A stretch of DNA of 64,000 nucleotides from contig NZ_AULK01000002.1 of the NCBI RefSeq assembly GCF_000419445.1, positions 248,001 to 312,000 of the forward strand, in the 5' to 3' direction. The notes beneath the pieces were generated by a model. The model saw nothing but the letters and a program-made list of their open reading frames with translations. It made no database searches and was not told the origin of the DNA. Origin of the DNA: Gryllotalpicola ginsengisoli DSM 22003. Lineage in GTDB: Bacteria; Actinomycetota; Actinomycetes; Actinomycetales; Microbacteriaceae. This document shows, in pieces, positions 16,492-24,859 of this stretch; within the stretch, counting starts at the first letter, position 1; every line of letters begins with the position of its first letter. The position numbers and the translations under genes were made by a program.

Positions 16492-16508
16492 GCGTTCCTC
16501 CCTTGCGC

Positions 16509-16550
16509 TGGATAGTACCGCTATCCAATACTGGATACCGTGACTATCCA
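16509..16550. promoter_or_regulatory. Tandem dyad operator between merR and a membrane-protein gene
   Basis: Dyad 1 is TGGATAG-N5-CTATCCA (16509-16527) and dyad 2 is TGGATAC-N5-CTATCCA (16532-16550). Centres are 23 bases apart, about two helical turns, so two dimers could bind on the same face. The symmetry is seen directly; binding by the adjacent MerR protein is inferred. Confidence 0.75.
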
Positions 16551-16560
16551 ACCGGAGACG

Positions 16561-16962
16561 ATGCTGCTCGGCGGCATCCTGCTGCTCTCGCTCGTCGGCG
16601 TCGAGTCCGGCGGGTGGTTCCTCACCCGCGTCGCCCGGCGCCGGGTGCCCGCCAACGCGCTGCAGACCGCCTTCTTCCGCGCCGGCCACGCGCACGCCGC
16701 CGTGCTGCTCGTGCTCGGTCTCGTCGTCGGGCTGTTCGTCGACCTGGCCGCCGTGCCCGAGCCGTGGGCCGAGATCGCACGCTGGGGCGCGCCGGCCGCC
16801 GCGATCCTGATGCCCTCGGGCTTCTTCCTCTCCGTGCTCGGGCGCGACCCGCAGCGACCGGGGCCCCTCTTCGTGCTGCTCTGGGCGGGCGCGGGATGCC
16901 TCACCGCCGGGCTGGTCACGGCAGGCGTGGCGCTCATCGTGGCCTTCGCCGCGTCCCGGTAG
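16561..16962 (+). CDS. Four-helix membrane protein, probable target of the adjacent MerR regulator
   Basis: A 133-residue protein with about four hydrophobic segments and the sequence FFRAGHAHAAVLLVLGLVVG near the second helix; similar small membrane proteins with a GHAHA motif sit beside regulators in other actinobacteria. The function is unknown. I prefer ATG 16561 (preceded by CGGAG) because the in-frame GTG at 16540 lies inside the second operator dyad. It is divergent from merR. Confidence 0.72.
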   Translation: MLLGGILLLSLVGVESGGWFLTRVARRRVPANALQTAFFRAGHAHAAVLLVLGLVVGLFVDLAAVPEPWAEIARWGAPAAAILMPSGFFLSVLGRDPQRPGPLFVLLWAGAGCLTAGLVTAGVALIVAFAASR

Positions 16963-16972
16963 CGTCGATCGG

Positions 16973-17839
16973 GTGACCTGGGAAGACCCGTACGGCACCG
17001 ACGTGCTGGCCGACAAGAACTGGCGGCGGCGCGGGGTGGTGCAGCCGCAGACCGTTCCGGCCGAGCGCGACCTCGTGGTCGAGGTGCTCGACGAGGCCGG
17101 GGGAGAAGCGTTCGTCGGGGCGGTGGTCGGCATCGCCGAGGGCGGCCTGGTGCAGTTGGAGGACCGCTTCGGCAAGGTGCGCGTCTTCCCGCTCGGGCAC
17201 GGCTTCCTCGTCGACGGCAAGCCGGCCGTGCTGGTGAAGCCGACGGCGCAGCGGCCGCAGGGGAAGGCGCGCAGCGCCTCCGGATCGATGCATGCCGGCG
17301 AGGTGAAGGCGCGGGTGGCGCGCGGCAGCCGCATCTTCGTCGAGGGCCGGCACGACGCCGAGCTGGTCGAGAAGGTGTGGGGGCACGACCTGCGCGTCGA
17401 GGGCGTCGTGGTGGAGTACCTCGAGGGCGTCGACAACCTCGAGCAGCTGCTCGCCGAGTTCCAGCCGGCGCCCGGCCGCCGCGCCGGGGTGCTCGTCGAC
17501 CATCTCGTGCCCGGCTCGAAGGAGAGCCGCATCGCCGAGGCGGTGGCGCGGGGGCCGTACGGCCGCGATGTGCTGATCGTGGGGCATCCGTTCGTCGACG
17601 TGTGGCAGGCGGTCAAGCCCGAGCGGATCGGGCTGAAGAAGTGGCCCGAGATCCCGCGGCACCTCGAGTGGAAGAAGGGGGTGGCCGCCGCGCTGCGGCA
17701 GCCGCACGAGAACCAGGAGGACATCGCCCGGCTGTGGCAGCGCATCCTGTCGCGGGTGCGCAGCTACGCCGACTTGGAGCCGGCGCTGCTGGGGCGGGTC
17801 GAGCAGCTGATCGACTTCGTGACCGAGCCGGCCGGCTAA
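16973..17839 (+). CDS. DUF3097 family protein (Toprim-like)
   Basis: A 288-residue actinobacteria-specific protein of unknown function. The central part resembles a Toprim fold: RIFVEGRHDAELVEKVWG gives the acidic first motif and VLVDHLVPGSKESRI a later DxD-like region. The N-terminal 100 residues carry the conserved WEDPYGTDVL start. TAGCGT (16960-16965), which overlaps the stop codon of the preceding gene, is seven bases before GTG 16973, suggesting a leaderless mRNA. A nucleic-acid role is an inference from the fold. Confidence 0.85.
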   Translation: MTWEDPYGTDVLADKNWRRRGVVQPQTVPAERDLVVEVLDEAGGEAFVGAVVGIAEGGLVQLEDRFGKVRVFPLGHGFLVDGKPAVLVKPTAQRPQGKARSASGSMHAGEVKARVARGSRIFVEGRHDAELVEKVWGHDLRVEGVVVEYLEGVDNLEQLLAEFQPAPGRRAGVLVDHLVPGSKESRIAEAVARGPYGRDVLIVGHPFVDVWQAVKPERIGLKKWPEIPRHLEWKKGVAAALRQPHENQEDIARLWQRILSRVRSYADLEPALLGRVEQLIDFVTEPAG

Positions 17840-17928
17840 GCCGGGCCGGCGCTCGGCCGTGTCTCGAGATGGTCACGGTCGTCGCCGCGGGACGGCCCCG
17901 TGGCCGGGCGCCCTTGTACATTTGTCGC

Positions 17929-19116
17929 GTGGTGAGCAGGCGTCGCACTCCCGGGTCGCAGTCTTCACTTCGTGAAGCCAACAGGGCTCGGATCGTCGAC
18001 GCCGTGAAGCGGTACGGGGGGCTCAGCCAGATCGAGCTTGCGGGCGCGACCGGACTGAGCCCGGCCACGGTATCGAACATCGTCAAGGAGCTGACGCAGT
18101 CCGGGGTGCTGCACACGAGCCCCAGCACCCGCAGCGGGCGCCGCTCGCAGCACGTCACCCTCGCGCGCAAGCTCGGCCTCGTCGCGGGCGTGCACGTCGC
18201 GCCCCGCCACCTGCGCGTGGCCGTCTCCGACGTCGCCGGCACCGTCGTGGCCGAGCACCACATGCCGTTGGCGAAGGATCATCGTGCGGATGCCGAGCTC
18301 GACCGGGTCGCGCTGATGCTGGCGGACATGGTGGATTCGGTGGAGGCCACCCCTCCGGAGCTGCTCGCCGTCGGGCTCGCGCTACCGGCGCCGTACGACC
18401 GGCGCAGCGGCCTCATCGCCCGGCCGGGGATCATGCGGGGGTGGGACGGCGTGGCCGTCGCCGAGGTGCTGGAACGGCGCGTCGGCTGCCCGGTGGTCGT
18501 CGACAACGCGTCGAATCTGGCGGCGCTCGCCGAGCAGCGCTCGGGCGCGGCGCGGGGCAGGCAGCACGCCATCGTGCTCGACATCGGCGACGGAATCGGG
18601 GTGGGCCTCATCGTCCACGGAGTCGTGCTGAGGGGGCACAGCGGGGTCGCGGGGGAGTTCGGGCACACCGTCGTGCAGCAGGACGGCCCGCCGTGCCGGT
18701 GCGGCAAGCGCGGATGCCTCGAGGCCGTCGCCGGGGGCCCGGCGCTGCTCGACGCGCTCGCCGGCACGTACCGCGGGCTCAAGCTCGGCGACGTCGTGCT
18801 GCGGGCGATGGCGGGGGATGCCGCGTGCATGCGGGTCCTCGCCGACGCCGGGCGGACGATCGGCGCGGCGACCGCCAACCTGTGCAACATCCTCGATCCG
18901 GAGCGCGTGGTCGTCGACGGGGAACTCGCCCGCGCCGGCGAGTTGCTGCTGGGTCCGTTGCGGCACGCCGTCGAGGCATCCGTCATCGTGGGCCATGACC
19001 AGGTCCCCGACATCGTGCAGGGGCAGCTCGGGGTGCGGGCTCCCACGCTCGGCGCCGCGGCGCTCGCCATCGACTCGCTGACCCTCGAATCACATCGGCG
19101 CCAGCCCGCCAATTGA
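17929..19116 (+). CDS. ROK-family transcriptional repressor
   Basis: A 395-residue regulator with an N-terminal winged helix (SQIELAGATGLSPATVSNIVKEL, about 35-57) and a C-terminal sugar-kinase-like ROK domain with the zinc motif CRCGKRGCLEA. Such proteins (XylR/NagC type) repress sugar genes until a sugar binds. It sits directly upstream of a sugar ABC transporter on the same strand. TACATT (17917-17922) is six bases before GTG 17929, so this GTG or the next one (17932) starts a leaderless mRNA. Confidence 0.9.
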   Translation: MVSRRRTPGSQSSLREANRARIVDAVKRYGGLSQIELAGATGLSPATVSNIVKELTQSGVLHTSPSTRSGRRSQHVTLARKLGLVAGVHVAPRHLRVAVSDVAGTVVAEHHMPLAKDHRADAELDRVALMLADMVDSVEATPPELLAVGLALPAPYDRRSGLIARPGIMRGWDGVAVAEVLERRVGCPVVVDNASNLAALAEQRSGAARGRQHAIVLDIGDGIGVGLIVHGVVLRGHSGVAGEFGHTVVQQDGPPCRCGKRGCLEAVAGGPALLDALAGTYRGLKLGDVVLRAMAGDAACMRVLADAGRTIGAATANLCNILDPERVVVDGELARAGELLLGPLRHAVEASVIVGHDQVPDIVQGQLGVRAPTLGAAALAIDSLTLESHRRQPAN

Positions 19117-19222
19117 TGCCAAGCCGTTATGACGGGCTTGCGTTCAAGAGTTGACGACAATCGGGGTCACTGCAAGGCTTTTGTCGCCGCCAACGGGGGC
19201 GGCTGCAACTCGGAGGTTTTCA

Positions 19223-20347
19223 ATGAAGATTGCCACGCTGAGCAAGGCCGCGGTCGCTGCGGCGGCCGTCGTGCTCACTGCCGGTGCGCTCACCGCGTGT
19301 TCCAACGGCGCCGGCTCGACCGGTTCCGGCAGCGGCTCGTCCAGTGACGCCGCGCACGCCAAGATCGGCCTGCTTCTGCCCGACGCGGTCACGGCTCGAT
19401 ACGCATCCGCCGACAAGCCGTTCTTCACCGCCGAGGTGAAAAAGCTGTGCTCCGGATGCACCGTGCTGTACGCCAACGCCACCGGCGACGCCAGCAAGCA
19501 ACAGCAGCAGGCCGAGTCGATGCTGACCCAGGGGGTGAGCGTGCTCGTCCTGGATCCCTTCGACGGGGAGGCCGCCGCATCCGTCGTCAGTGAGGCGAAG
19601 GCCAAGAACGTTCCGGTCATCGCCTACGACCGCCTCATCGACAGCCCGGATCTCGACTACTACATCTCCTTCGACAACGAGAAGGTCGGGCAGCTTCAGG
19701 CCCAGGCGCTCGTGAAGCGTCTCAAGGACACCGGGGTGCCCTCCGGAAGCGGCATCCTGCAGGTGGACGGCTCTCCGACCGACAACAACGCGACGCAGTT
19801 CAAGGAGGGCGCCGACAGCGTGCTGAAGACCAGCGGCTACAAGATCCTCGCCGAGTACCAGGTGCCGGGTTGGGACCCGGCGAAGGCGCAGGACTGGGTC
19901 TCCGGCCAGATCACGAAGTTCGGCGACAAGATCAAGGGCATCTACGACGCGAACGACTCGACGGCCAGCGGTGCGATCGCCGCCGAGCAGGCCGCCGGGT
20001 TCGGACCGGTGCCGATCACCGGGCAGGACGCCGAGCTCACCGGCATCCAGAACATCCTGGCGGGCAAGCAGTACATGACCGTCTACAAGGCGATCAAGCC
20101 GGAAGCGCAGCAGGCGGCGCAGCTCGCCGTGGACCTCGCCAAGGGGAAGAAGGACAAGGCCTCGACGACGGTCAAGACGCAGAACGGCAACGCCTCCATC
20201 CCGTCGTTCCTGCTGAAGCCGGTCGCCGTGACCGCGGAGAACGTCGAGTCGACGGTCGTGAAGGACGAGTTCTACGGAGCGGATTCGGCCTCGAAGATCT
20301 GCACCGCGCAGTTCAAGGCCGCGTGCCAGAAGTACGGCATCAAGTAG
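19223..20347 (+). CDS. Sugar ABC transporter substrate-binding lipoprotein (XylF-like)
   Basis: A 374-residue periplasmic-binding-protein-1-like lipoprotein. The signal peptide ends in the lipobox LTAC (Cys about 30), followed by a Gly/Ser linker and the binding fold. The strand YDRLIDSPDLDYYISFDNEKVG is typical of D-xylose-binding XylF. The ATG at 19223 follows CGGAGG by six bases. Codon use is less GC-biased than in neighbours, as is common for abundant proteins. The sugar could be xylose, fructose or a related pentose or hexose. It is the first gene of the transporter operon, 107 bases after the ROK repressor. Confidence 0.92.
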   Translation: MKIATLSKAAVAAAAVVLTAGALTACSNGAGSTGSGSGSSSDAAHAKIGLLLPDAVTARYASADKPFFTAEVKKLCSGCTVLYANATGDASKQQQQAESMLTQGVSVLVLDPFDGEAAASVVSEAKAKNVPVIAYDRLIDSPDLDYYISFDNEKVGQLQAQALVKRLKDTGVPSGSGILQVDGSPTDNNATQFKEGADSVLKTSGYKILAEYQVPGWDPAKAQDWVSGQITKFGDKIKGIYDANDSTASGAIAAEQAAGFGPVPITGQDAELTGIQNILAGKQYMTVYKAIKPEAQQAAQLAVDLAKGKKDKASTTVKTQNGNASIPSFLLKPVAVTAENVESTVVKDEFYGADSASKICTAQFKAACQKYGIK

Positions 20348-20349
20348 TC

Positions 20350-20399
20350 CGGCCGGGCCCGGTGGGGGTGCGGACGAGCGCCGCCCCCGCCGGGCCGGC
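20350..20399 (+). terminator. GC-rich hairpin between binding-protein and ATPase genes
   Basis: A long imperfect stem pairs the GGCCGGGCCCGG-type 5' arm with the GCCGGGCCGGC-type 3' arm around an eight-base loop. It has no T-run, so it probably limits read-through or stabilises the upstream mRNA rather than fully terminating it. This would fit the higher need for binding protein over ATPase and permease. Confidence 0.6.
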
Positions 20400-20435
20400 A
20401 TGTCACGGGCCCCGAGCCCGAGGAGGAGCATTCAC

Positions 20436-21257
20436 GTGACGATGCAAGAGACCCTGCCCGCCCCGGCGGCCCCAGCGCGTGAACCGGTGCTGTCGCTGCG
20501 CGGCATCGGCAAGAGCTTCGGTGCCGTGCAGGCGCTGAGCGGAGTGGATCTCGACGTCTACCCCGGCGAGGTCGTGGCCGTCGTCGGCGACAACGGCGCG
20601 GGGAAGTCGACGCTGGTCAAGATCCTCGCCGGCGTCCATCCCCATGACACCGGCACGATCACCTTCGCCGGGCGCCCCGTGACGATCGCCAGCCCGACCG
20701 CCTCGCGCCAGCTCGGCATCGCCACGGTCTTCCAGGATCTCGCCCTGTGCGACAACCTCGACGTCGTCTCGAACCTCTTCCTCGGGCGGGAGGTCGGCGG
20801 ACTGACGCTGAATGACGAGGAGATGGAGAAGCGCTCCTGGGAGCTGCTGCGTCAGCTCTCGGCGCGCATCCCCTCGGTGCGCATCCCCGTGGCCTCCCTC
20901 TCAGGCGGCCAGCGGCAGACGGTCGCGATCGCCCGTTCGCTCATCGGCGAGCCGAAGATCGTCATCCTCGACGAGCCGACCGCGGCGCTCGGCGTCGCCC
21001 AGACCGCCGAGGTGCTCAACCTCGTCGAGCGGCTGCGGGAACGGGGTCTCGGCGTGATCCTCATCAGCCACAACATGGCCGATGTCCAGGCGGTCGCCGA
21101 CCGCGTGGCCGTGCTGAGGCTGGGTCGCAACAACGGCACGTTCGACGTCGCCGAGGTGAGCTACGAAGACATCATCGCCGCCATCACCGGCGCAACCGAC
21201 AACCCCGTCACGCGGCGCGGCGCAGCGGCCTCCAGCGACGAACCGAAGGAGAACTAG
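20436..21257 (+). CDS. Sugar ABC transporter ATP-binding protein (single domain)
   Basis: A 273-residue ABC ATPase with Walker A GDNGAGKST (about 53-61), the signature LSGGQRQ and Walker B IVILDEPTAALG. It has one nucleotide-binding domain, like FrcA, unlike the fused two-domain XylG/RbsA proteins. The GTG at 20436 has GGAGG nine bases upstream; the ATG two codons later is less well placed. The permease gene starts four bases after its stop. Confidence 0.92.
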   Translation: MTMQETLPAPAAPAREPVLSLRGIGKSFGAVQALSGVDLDVYPGEVVAVVGDNGAGKSTLVKILAGVHPHDTGTITFAGRPVTIASPTASRQLGIATVFQDLALCDNLDVVSNLFLGREVGGLTLNDEEMEKRSWELLRQLSARIPSVRIPVASLSGGQRQTVAIARSLIGEPKIVILDEPTAALGVAQTAEVLNLVERLRERGLGVILISHNMADVQAVADRVAVLRLGRNNGTFDVAEVSYEDIIAAITGATDNPVTRRGAAASSDEPKEN

Positions 21258-21260
21258 CGG

Positions 21261-22559
21261 ATGTCCGCACACGAGAGCAACGAGTCGGAGCGCCCGGTCG
21301 GCATTGCGCCCGGGCCGGCTACGCGCGCGCAGCAACTCGCGGTCGACCTGCAGGACGAGCGTCTCATCCGAGAGGAGGGACTGGGCGGCGCGATCCGTGG
21401 ATTCGGCCGCCGGGTGCGCGCCGGCGACCTCGGATCCCTTCCCGTCATCGTCGGCCTCGTCGTGATCTGGGCGATCTTCGAGATCCTCAACCCCAAGTTC
21501 CTCTCGGCGAGCAATCTCGTCGACCTGGCGCTGCAGTGCGCGCCGGTCGGCGTCATCGCGCTCGGCGTGGTGCTCGTGCTGCTGCTCGGCGAGATCGACC
21601 TCTCCGTCGGATCCGTCAGCGGCCTCGCGGCGGCCATCCTCGGGGTGGGGATGACCAAGCTCGGCTGGCCGATCCTGCTCGCCGTCATCGTCGCGATCGC
21701 CGCGGGTGTGGCGATCGGGGCGCTCTACGGCATGCTGTTCACCCGTTTCGGCGTGCCGAGCTTCGTCATCACGCTCGCCGGGCTGCTCGGCTTCCTCGGC
21801 GTGCAGTTGTGGGTCCTGGGCCCGCTCGGCTCGATCAACCTCAGTTTCTCGAGCTGGATCGTCCAGTTCGCCAACGGATGGTTCCTGCCGCCGTGGCTCG
21901 GATACCTGCTGGCCCTCGTCGCGGCGCTCGCCGTGCTGTTCTCGGACCTGCGCCGTGCCCGCCGCCGCCGGGCGGCGGGGCTGTCGGTGCCGGCCCTGTC
22001 GATCACGGTGATCAAGGTCGTGGCGCTCGCGGTCGTGCTGTCGCTCATCGAACTGGTGCTCGCGCGCGACCGGGGCACCGGGGTGATGTTCGTGTTCTTC
22101 ATCGCGCTCGTGGTGCTGATGAACTTCCTGCTCACCCGCACCCGGTGGGGCCGCTCCATCTACGCGGTCGGCGGCAACGTCGAGGCCGCGCGCCGAGCGG
22201 GCATCAACACGCGTTTCGTGTACCTGTCGGTGTTCGTGCTGTGCTCCGTGTTCGCGATCGTCGGGGGCCTGCTCTCGGCCGCCCGGCTCTCTGCGGCGAC
22301 GCAGAGCGCGGGATCGGGCGACGTCAACCTCAACGCGATCGCCGCGGCCGTCATCGGCGGCACCTCCCTCTTCGGCGGGCGCGGGTCGGCGTGGTCGGCG
22401 TTGCTCGGCATCGTCGTCATCCAGTCGATCTCGAGCGGCCTGACCCTGCTGAACCTCGACGCGTCGGTGCGCTACGTCATCACCGGGGCCGTGCTGCTCA
22501 TCGCGGTCATCGTCGACTCCGTGTCGCGCCGCAGCCGCGCGAGCCACGGCCAGGCCTGA
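21261..22559 (+). CDS. Sugar ABC transporter permease (XylH/RbsC family)
   Basis: A 432-residue inner-membrane permease of the branched-chain/ribose group with about ten or more transmembrane segments. Family features are LLLGEIDLSVGSVSGLAA near 110-127 and the late VGGNVEAARRAGIN and VIGGTSLFGGRGS segments. The cytoplasmic N-terminus is extended by about 65 residues. A strong terminator follows the stop, closing the operon. Confidence 0.93.
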   Translation: MSAHESNESERPVGIAPGPATRAQQLAVDLQDERLIREEGLGGAIRGFGRRVRAGDLGSLPVIVGLVVIWAIFEILNPKFLSASNLVDLALQCAPVGVIALGVVLVLLLGEIDLSVGSVSGLAAAILGVGMTKLGWPILLAVIVAIAAGVAIGALYGMLFTRFGVPSFVITLAGLLGFLGVQLWVLGPLGSINLSFSSWIVQFANGWFLPPWLGYLLALVAALAVLFSDLRRARRRRAAGLSVPALSITVIKVVALAVVLSLIELVLARDRGTGVMFVFFIALVVLMNFLLTRTRWGRSIYAVGGNVEAARRAGINTRFVYLSVFVLCSVFAIVGGLLSAARLSAATQSAGSGDVNLNAIAAAVIGGTSLFGGRGSAWSALLGIVVIQSISSGLTLLNLDASVRYVITGAVLLIAVIVDSVSRRSRASHGQA

Positions 22560-22582
22560 GCATCCGCCTGAGAGCCGTGACC

Positions 22583-22611
22583 GGCGGGCGGCCGTCTATC
22601 GGCCGCCCGCC
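22583..22611. terminator. Intrinsic terminator, shared by convergent genes
   Basis: A perfect 12-bp stem (GGCGGGCGGCCG, 22583-22594, with its complement at 22600-22611) encloses a five-base loop and is followed by a T-run near 22618. It terminates the sugar operon and overlaps the last codon and stop of the convergent marR gene, so it could act in both directions. Confidence 0.85.
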
Positions 22612-23096
22612 GCTCCGTTTTCGCTGCTCACCGAGTCGACGAGCTGGCAGACCTCTTCCGGCTGCTCGTCGAGGGACTGCGCGGCGCGGGCGACGATGCT
22701 GCGCAGCGTGTCGGCCTCGGCGTCGGACAGGCCGGAGAGCAGCTGCTCCTCGACCTCGCGCATGCGGGTCGTCAGGGTGCGTAGACGTTTGGTGCCGGCA
22801 TCCGTCAGACTCACGCGGCGCGCGCGCCGGTCGCGCGGGTCGGGGGTGCGCACCACGAGACCGGCCTTCTCGAGGTCGTCGATGAGGTAGGTGAGCACGG
22901 TGCGGTCGAGGCCCGTCGTCTCGGCGATCTCGGCCTGGTTGCTGCACGAGCCGGAGCCGGCGATCGACAGCACCTGGTAGCCGCGCTGGCCGCCCGGCAG
23001 CTCGCCGAGCGCGTCGGCGGAGAGCTTCAGGTAGCCGCGCAGCAGCGTGCCGAGGGACCAGCCGAGGTCCGCCGTTCGCTCCGTGGTGCTCGCCAT
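22596..23096 (-). CDS. MarR-family transcriptional regulator
   Basis: A 166-residue winged-helix repressor. The recognition region reads QAEIAETTGLDRTVLTYLIDDLEKAGLVVRTPDPRDRRARRVSLT, with the DPRDRR wing typical of MarR. The stop lies in the loop of the terminator. The ATG at 23096 is preceded at seven bases by TAGGGT (minus strand), suggesting a leaderless transcript; an ATG 14 codons upstream would overlap that box. It is divergent from the azoreductase gene and probably represses it through the palindrome at 23183-23195. Confidence 0.9.
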   Translation of the reverse strand: MASTTERTADLGWSLGTLLRGYLKLSADALGELPGGQRGYQVLSIAGSGSCSNQAEIAETTGLDRTVLTYLIDDLEKAGLVVRTPDPRDRRARRVSLTDAGTKRLRTLTTRMREVEEQLLSGLSDAEADTLRSIVARAAQSLDEQPEEVCQLVDSVSSENGAAGGR

Positions 23097-23166
23097 GCCG
23101 CTCACCCTATCCGCTGCCTGTGCCGCCCGGTCGGGCATGCATGAGATTTTTCAGATCGTCTATGCC

Positions 23167-23195
23167 TATTATCGTCTGCACGGCAGATGATCTGC
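23167..23195. promoter_or_regulatory. Azoreductase promoter with MarR-type palindrome
   Basis: A -10 box TATTAT (23167-23172) is followed at once by the perfect palindrome GCAGATGATCTGC (23183-23195), which covers the expected start of transcription. The sequence ATCGTCT is also directly repeated at 23155 and 23172. The placement is that of a repressor operator. The MarR assignment is inferred from the divergent neighbour. Confidence 0.65.
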
Positions 23196-23246
23196 TGTGA
23201 ACAACGCTGACTTCAGCACCTCACCGACTTCAAGGAGAGCTTTCCG

Positions 23247-23906
23247 ATGAGCACCGTCTTCCGCCTCGACTCCAGCATCCGCGTCGAGGGCTCGGTCACC
23301 CGCGCCGTCGCCGACACCCTCGAGAAGGCGATCGTCGCCGAGCTCGGCGACGACACCGCCGTCATCCGCCGCGAGATCGGCACCACCCCGCTGCCCTCCG
23401 ACGCGTGGGCGACCGCCGCCTTCGCCGGCTTCGTCGCGCCCGAGCAGCGCAGCGAGGAGCAGAACCAGGCCGTCGCGCTGGCCGAGGAGCTCGCCGCCGA
23501 GGTCGCGGGCGCCGACGCGCTGATCCTGGGCGTGCCGTTCTACAACTGGGGCGTCTCGCAGCACTTCAAGACCTGGGCCGACCTGATGCTGACCACCGCC
23601 GACTTCAACGCCGGCAACGTGCCGCCGAAGCATGCCGGCAAGCCCGCCTACCTGATCATCGCCCGCGGCGGCGGCTACAGCGAGGGCACGCCGAAGTTCG
23701 GCTGGGACCACGCCACCGACTGGATCAAGCGCGTGCTCGTCGACGTGTGGGGCTTCGAGCTCGAGATCATCGAGACCGAGCTGACGCTCGCCGAGGTCAC
23801 CCCGGCCATGGCCGGCCTCGTCGAGAAGGCCCGCGAGAACCTGGCCGCCTCGCACGCGGCCGCCGAGGCGCACGCGAAGGCGCTCGCCGGCAAGATCGCG
23901 GCGTAA
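23247..23906 (+). CDS. FMN-dependent NADH-azoreductase / NAD(P)H quinone reductase
   Basis: A 219-residue flavodoxin-fold enzyme of the AzoR group that reduces quinones and azo compounds with NAD(P)H. Family segments are FRLDSSIRVEGSVTR (phosphate-binding), GVPFYNWGVSQHFKTWAD (FMN and dimer contact) and IIARGGGYSEG. The ATG at 23247 has AAGGAG at nine-base spacing. Regulation by the divergent MarR gene is likely, as for other quinone-responsive azoreductases. A repeat and a bidirectional terminator follow. Confidence 0.9.
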   Translation: MSTVFRLDSSIRVEGSVTRAVADTLEKAIVAELGDDTAVIRREIGTTPLPSDAWATAAFAGFVAPEQRSEEQNQAVALAEELAAEVAGADALILGVPFYNWGVSQHFKTWADLMLTTADFNAGNVPPKHAGKPAYLIIARGGGYSEGTPKFGWDHATDWIKRVLVDVWGFELEIIETELTLAEVTPAMAGLVEKARENLAASHAAAEAHAKALAGKIAA

Positions 23907-23924
23907 CCGGCGGCGCACTGGCTC

Positions 23925-23987
23925 GCGCTACTCGTACGCACTGGCGCGACTGCCGTGACGGGCGCGCGTGTCTGCGCGAGTGGCGCA
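23925..23987. repeat. Palindromic interspersed repeat (GCGCTACTC / GAGTGGCGC family), copy 1
   Basis: The element begins GCGCTACTCG and ends GCGAGTGGCGC, which pair with one G-T wobble, and has the core CTGCCGTGACGGGCGCGCG. A close copy in the same orientation is at 24705-24766, and a diverged one at 46330-46393. It lies in the trailer of the azoreductase gene. Confidence 0.7.
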
Positions 23988-23992
23988 AGGTA

Positions 23993-24018
23993 AGGGCTCC
24001 TCGGGAACGAGGAGCCCT
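23993..24018. terminator. Bidirectional hairpin terminator
   Basis: An 11-bp perfect stem (arms AGGGCTCCTCG and CGAGGAGCCCT) with a four-base GGAA loop lies between the convergent azoreductase and FMN-reductase genes. A short pyrimidine run follows on the plus strand. Confidence 0.75.
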
Positions 24019-24034
24019 CCCTTGCGTCCGGGGC

Positions 24035-24613
24035 CTAGACGGATGCGCTCGCCGTCTCGGCGTGCAGCGGCTTCAGCGCCGTGCTCCAGGCCACGAGCTG
24101 GTCGAGCAGCACGTCAAGCGCCTGCAGGTTGTAGTCGCCGGGCTTGAAGACGCTGAAGTTCTCGAACTCGGTCGCGAACGGCAGCACCACCTGCTGGCGC
24201 ACGGTCGCGACCTGCAGCTCGGCGAGGATCAGGCGCAGGTGCTCGGCCGCCCTGGCGCCGCCCGCCGAGCCGTAGCTGACGATGCCGGCGGCCTTGTTGT
24301 TCCACTCGGCGTACACGTAGTCGAGGGCGTTCTTGAGCACCCCCGAGGTGGAGTGGTTGTACTCGGGCGTCACGAAGACGTATCCGTCGAACTCGGCGAC
24401 CTTCTTGGCCCACGCCTTCGTGTGCTCGCCCTGGTACTGGCCCATCGACGGCGGAATCGGCTCGTCGAGGTGGGGCAGCGGGTGATCCTTGAGGTCGACG
24501 AGCTCGAACTCGGCGTCGGTGCGCTGCGAGGCGTGCTCGAGCACCCATTTGGCGACGGCTTCGCCGTTGCGGCCGGGCCGGGTGCTGCCGAGGATGATGC
24601 CGATCTTGGTCAT
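24035..24613 (-). CDS. NADPH-dependent FMN reductase
   Basis: A 192-residue flavodoxin-like reductase. The phosphate-binding loop GSTRPGRNGEAVAKW (9-23) and the TPEYNHSTSGVLKNALDY segment (about 82-99) are diagnostic of the NADPH-dependent FMN reductase / quinone reductase group. The ATG at 24613 has GAAGGAGG at good spacing. It converges with the azoreductase gene; the two carry related oxidoreductases but sit on opposite strands. Copies of the same repeat flank it. Confidence 0.9.
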   Translation of the reverse strand: MTKIGIILGSTRPGRNGEAVAKWVLEHASQRTDAEFELVDLKDHPLPHLDEPIPPSMGQYQGEHTKAWAKKVAEFDGYVFVTPEYNHSTSGVLKNALDYVYAEWNNKAAGIVSYGSAGGARAAEHLRLILAELQVATVRQQVVLPFATEFENFSVFKPGDYNLQALDVLLDQLVAWSTALKPLHAETASASV

Positions 24614-24704
24614 GAACGTGCCTCCTTCTGCGGGTCGGTACACCTTCTTCGTCACCAGCCGGGCCGTGCGGCAAAAGTCCTCGAGCGCCCGGCGAGGCGC
24701 GCTT

Positions 24705-24766
24705 GCGCTACTCCGGTGCACTGGCGCGCCTGCCGTGACGGGCGCGCGATTCGGTGCGAGTGGCGC
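24705..24766. repeat. Palindromic interspersed repeat (GCGCTACTC / GAGTGGCGC family), copy 2
   Basis: Same orientation and core (CTGCCGTGACGGGCGCGCG) as the copy at 23925-23987; the terminal arms again pair. The two copies bracket the FMN-reductase gene. Confidence 0.7.
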
Positions 24767-24859
24767 GAGCGTGACGACGGGCGCGCTCGAGGCTGACGGA
24801 TGCCTCGCGCCGACGACGCGGGGAACCCGGCCGGCCTCTGATAGCCTGGGGAAGCCCTG

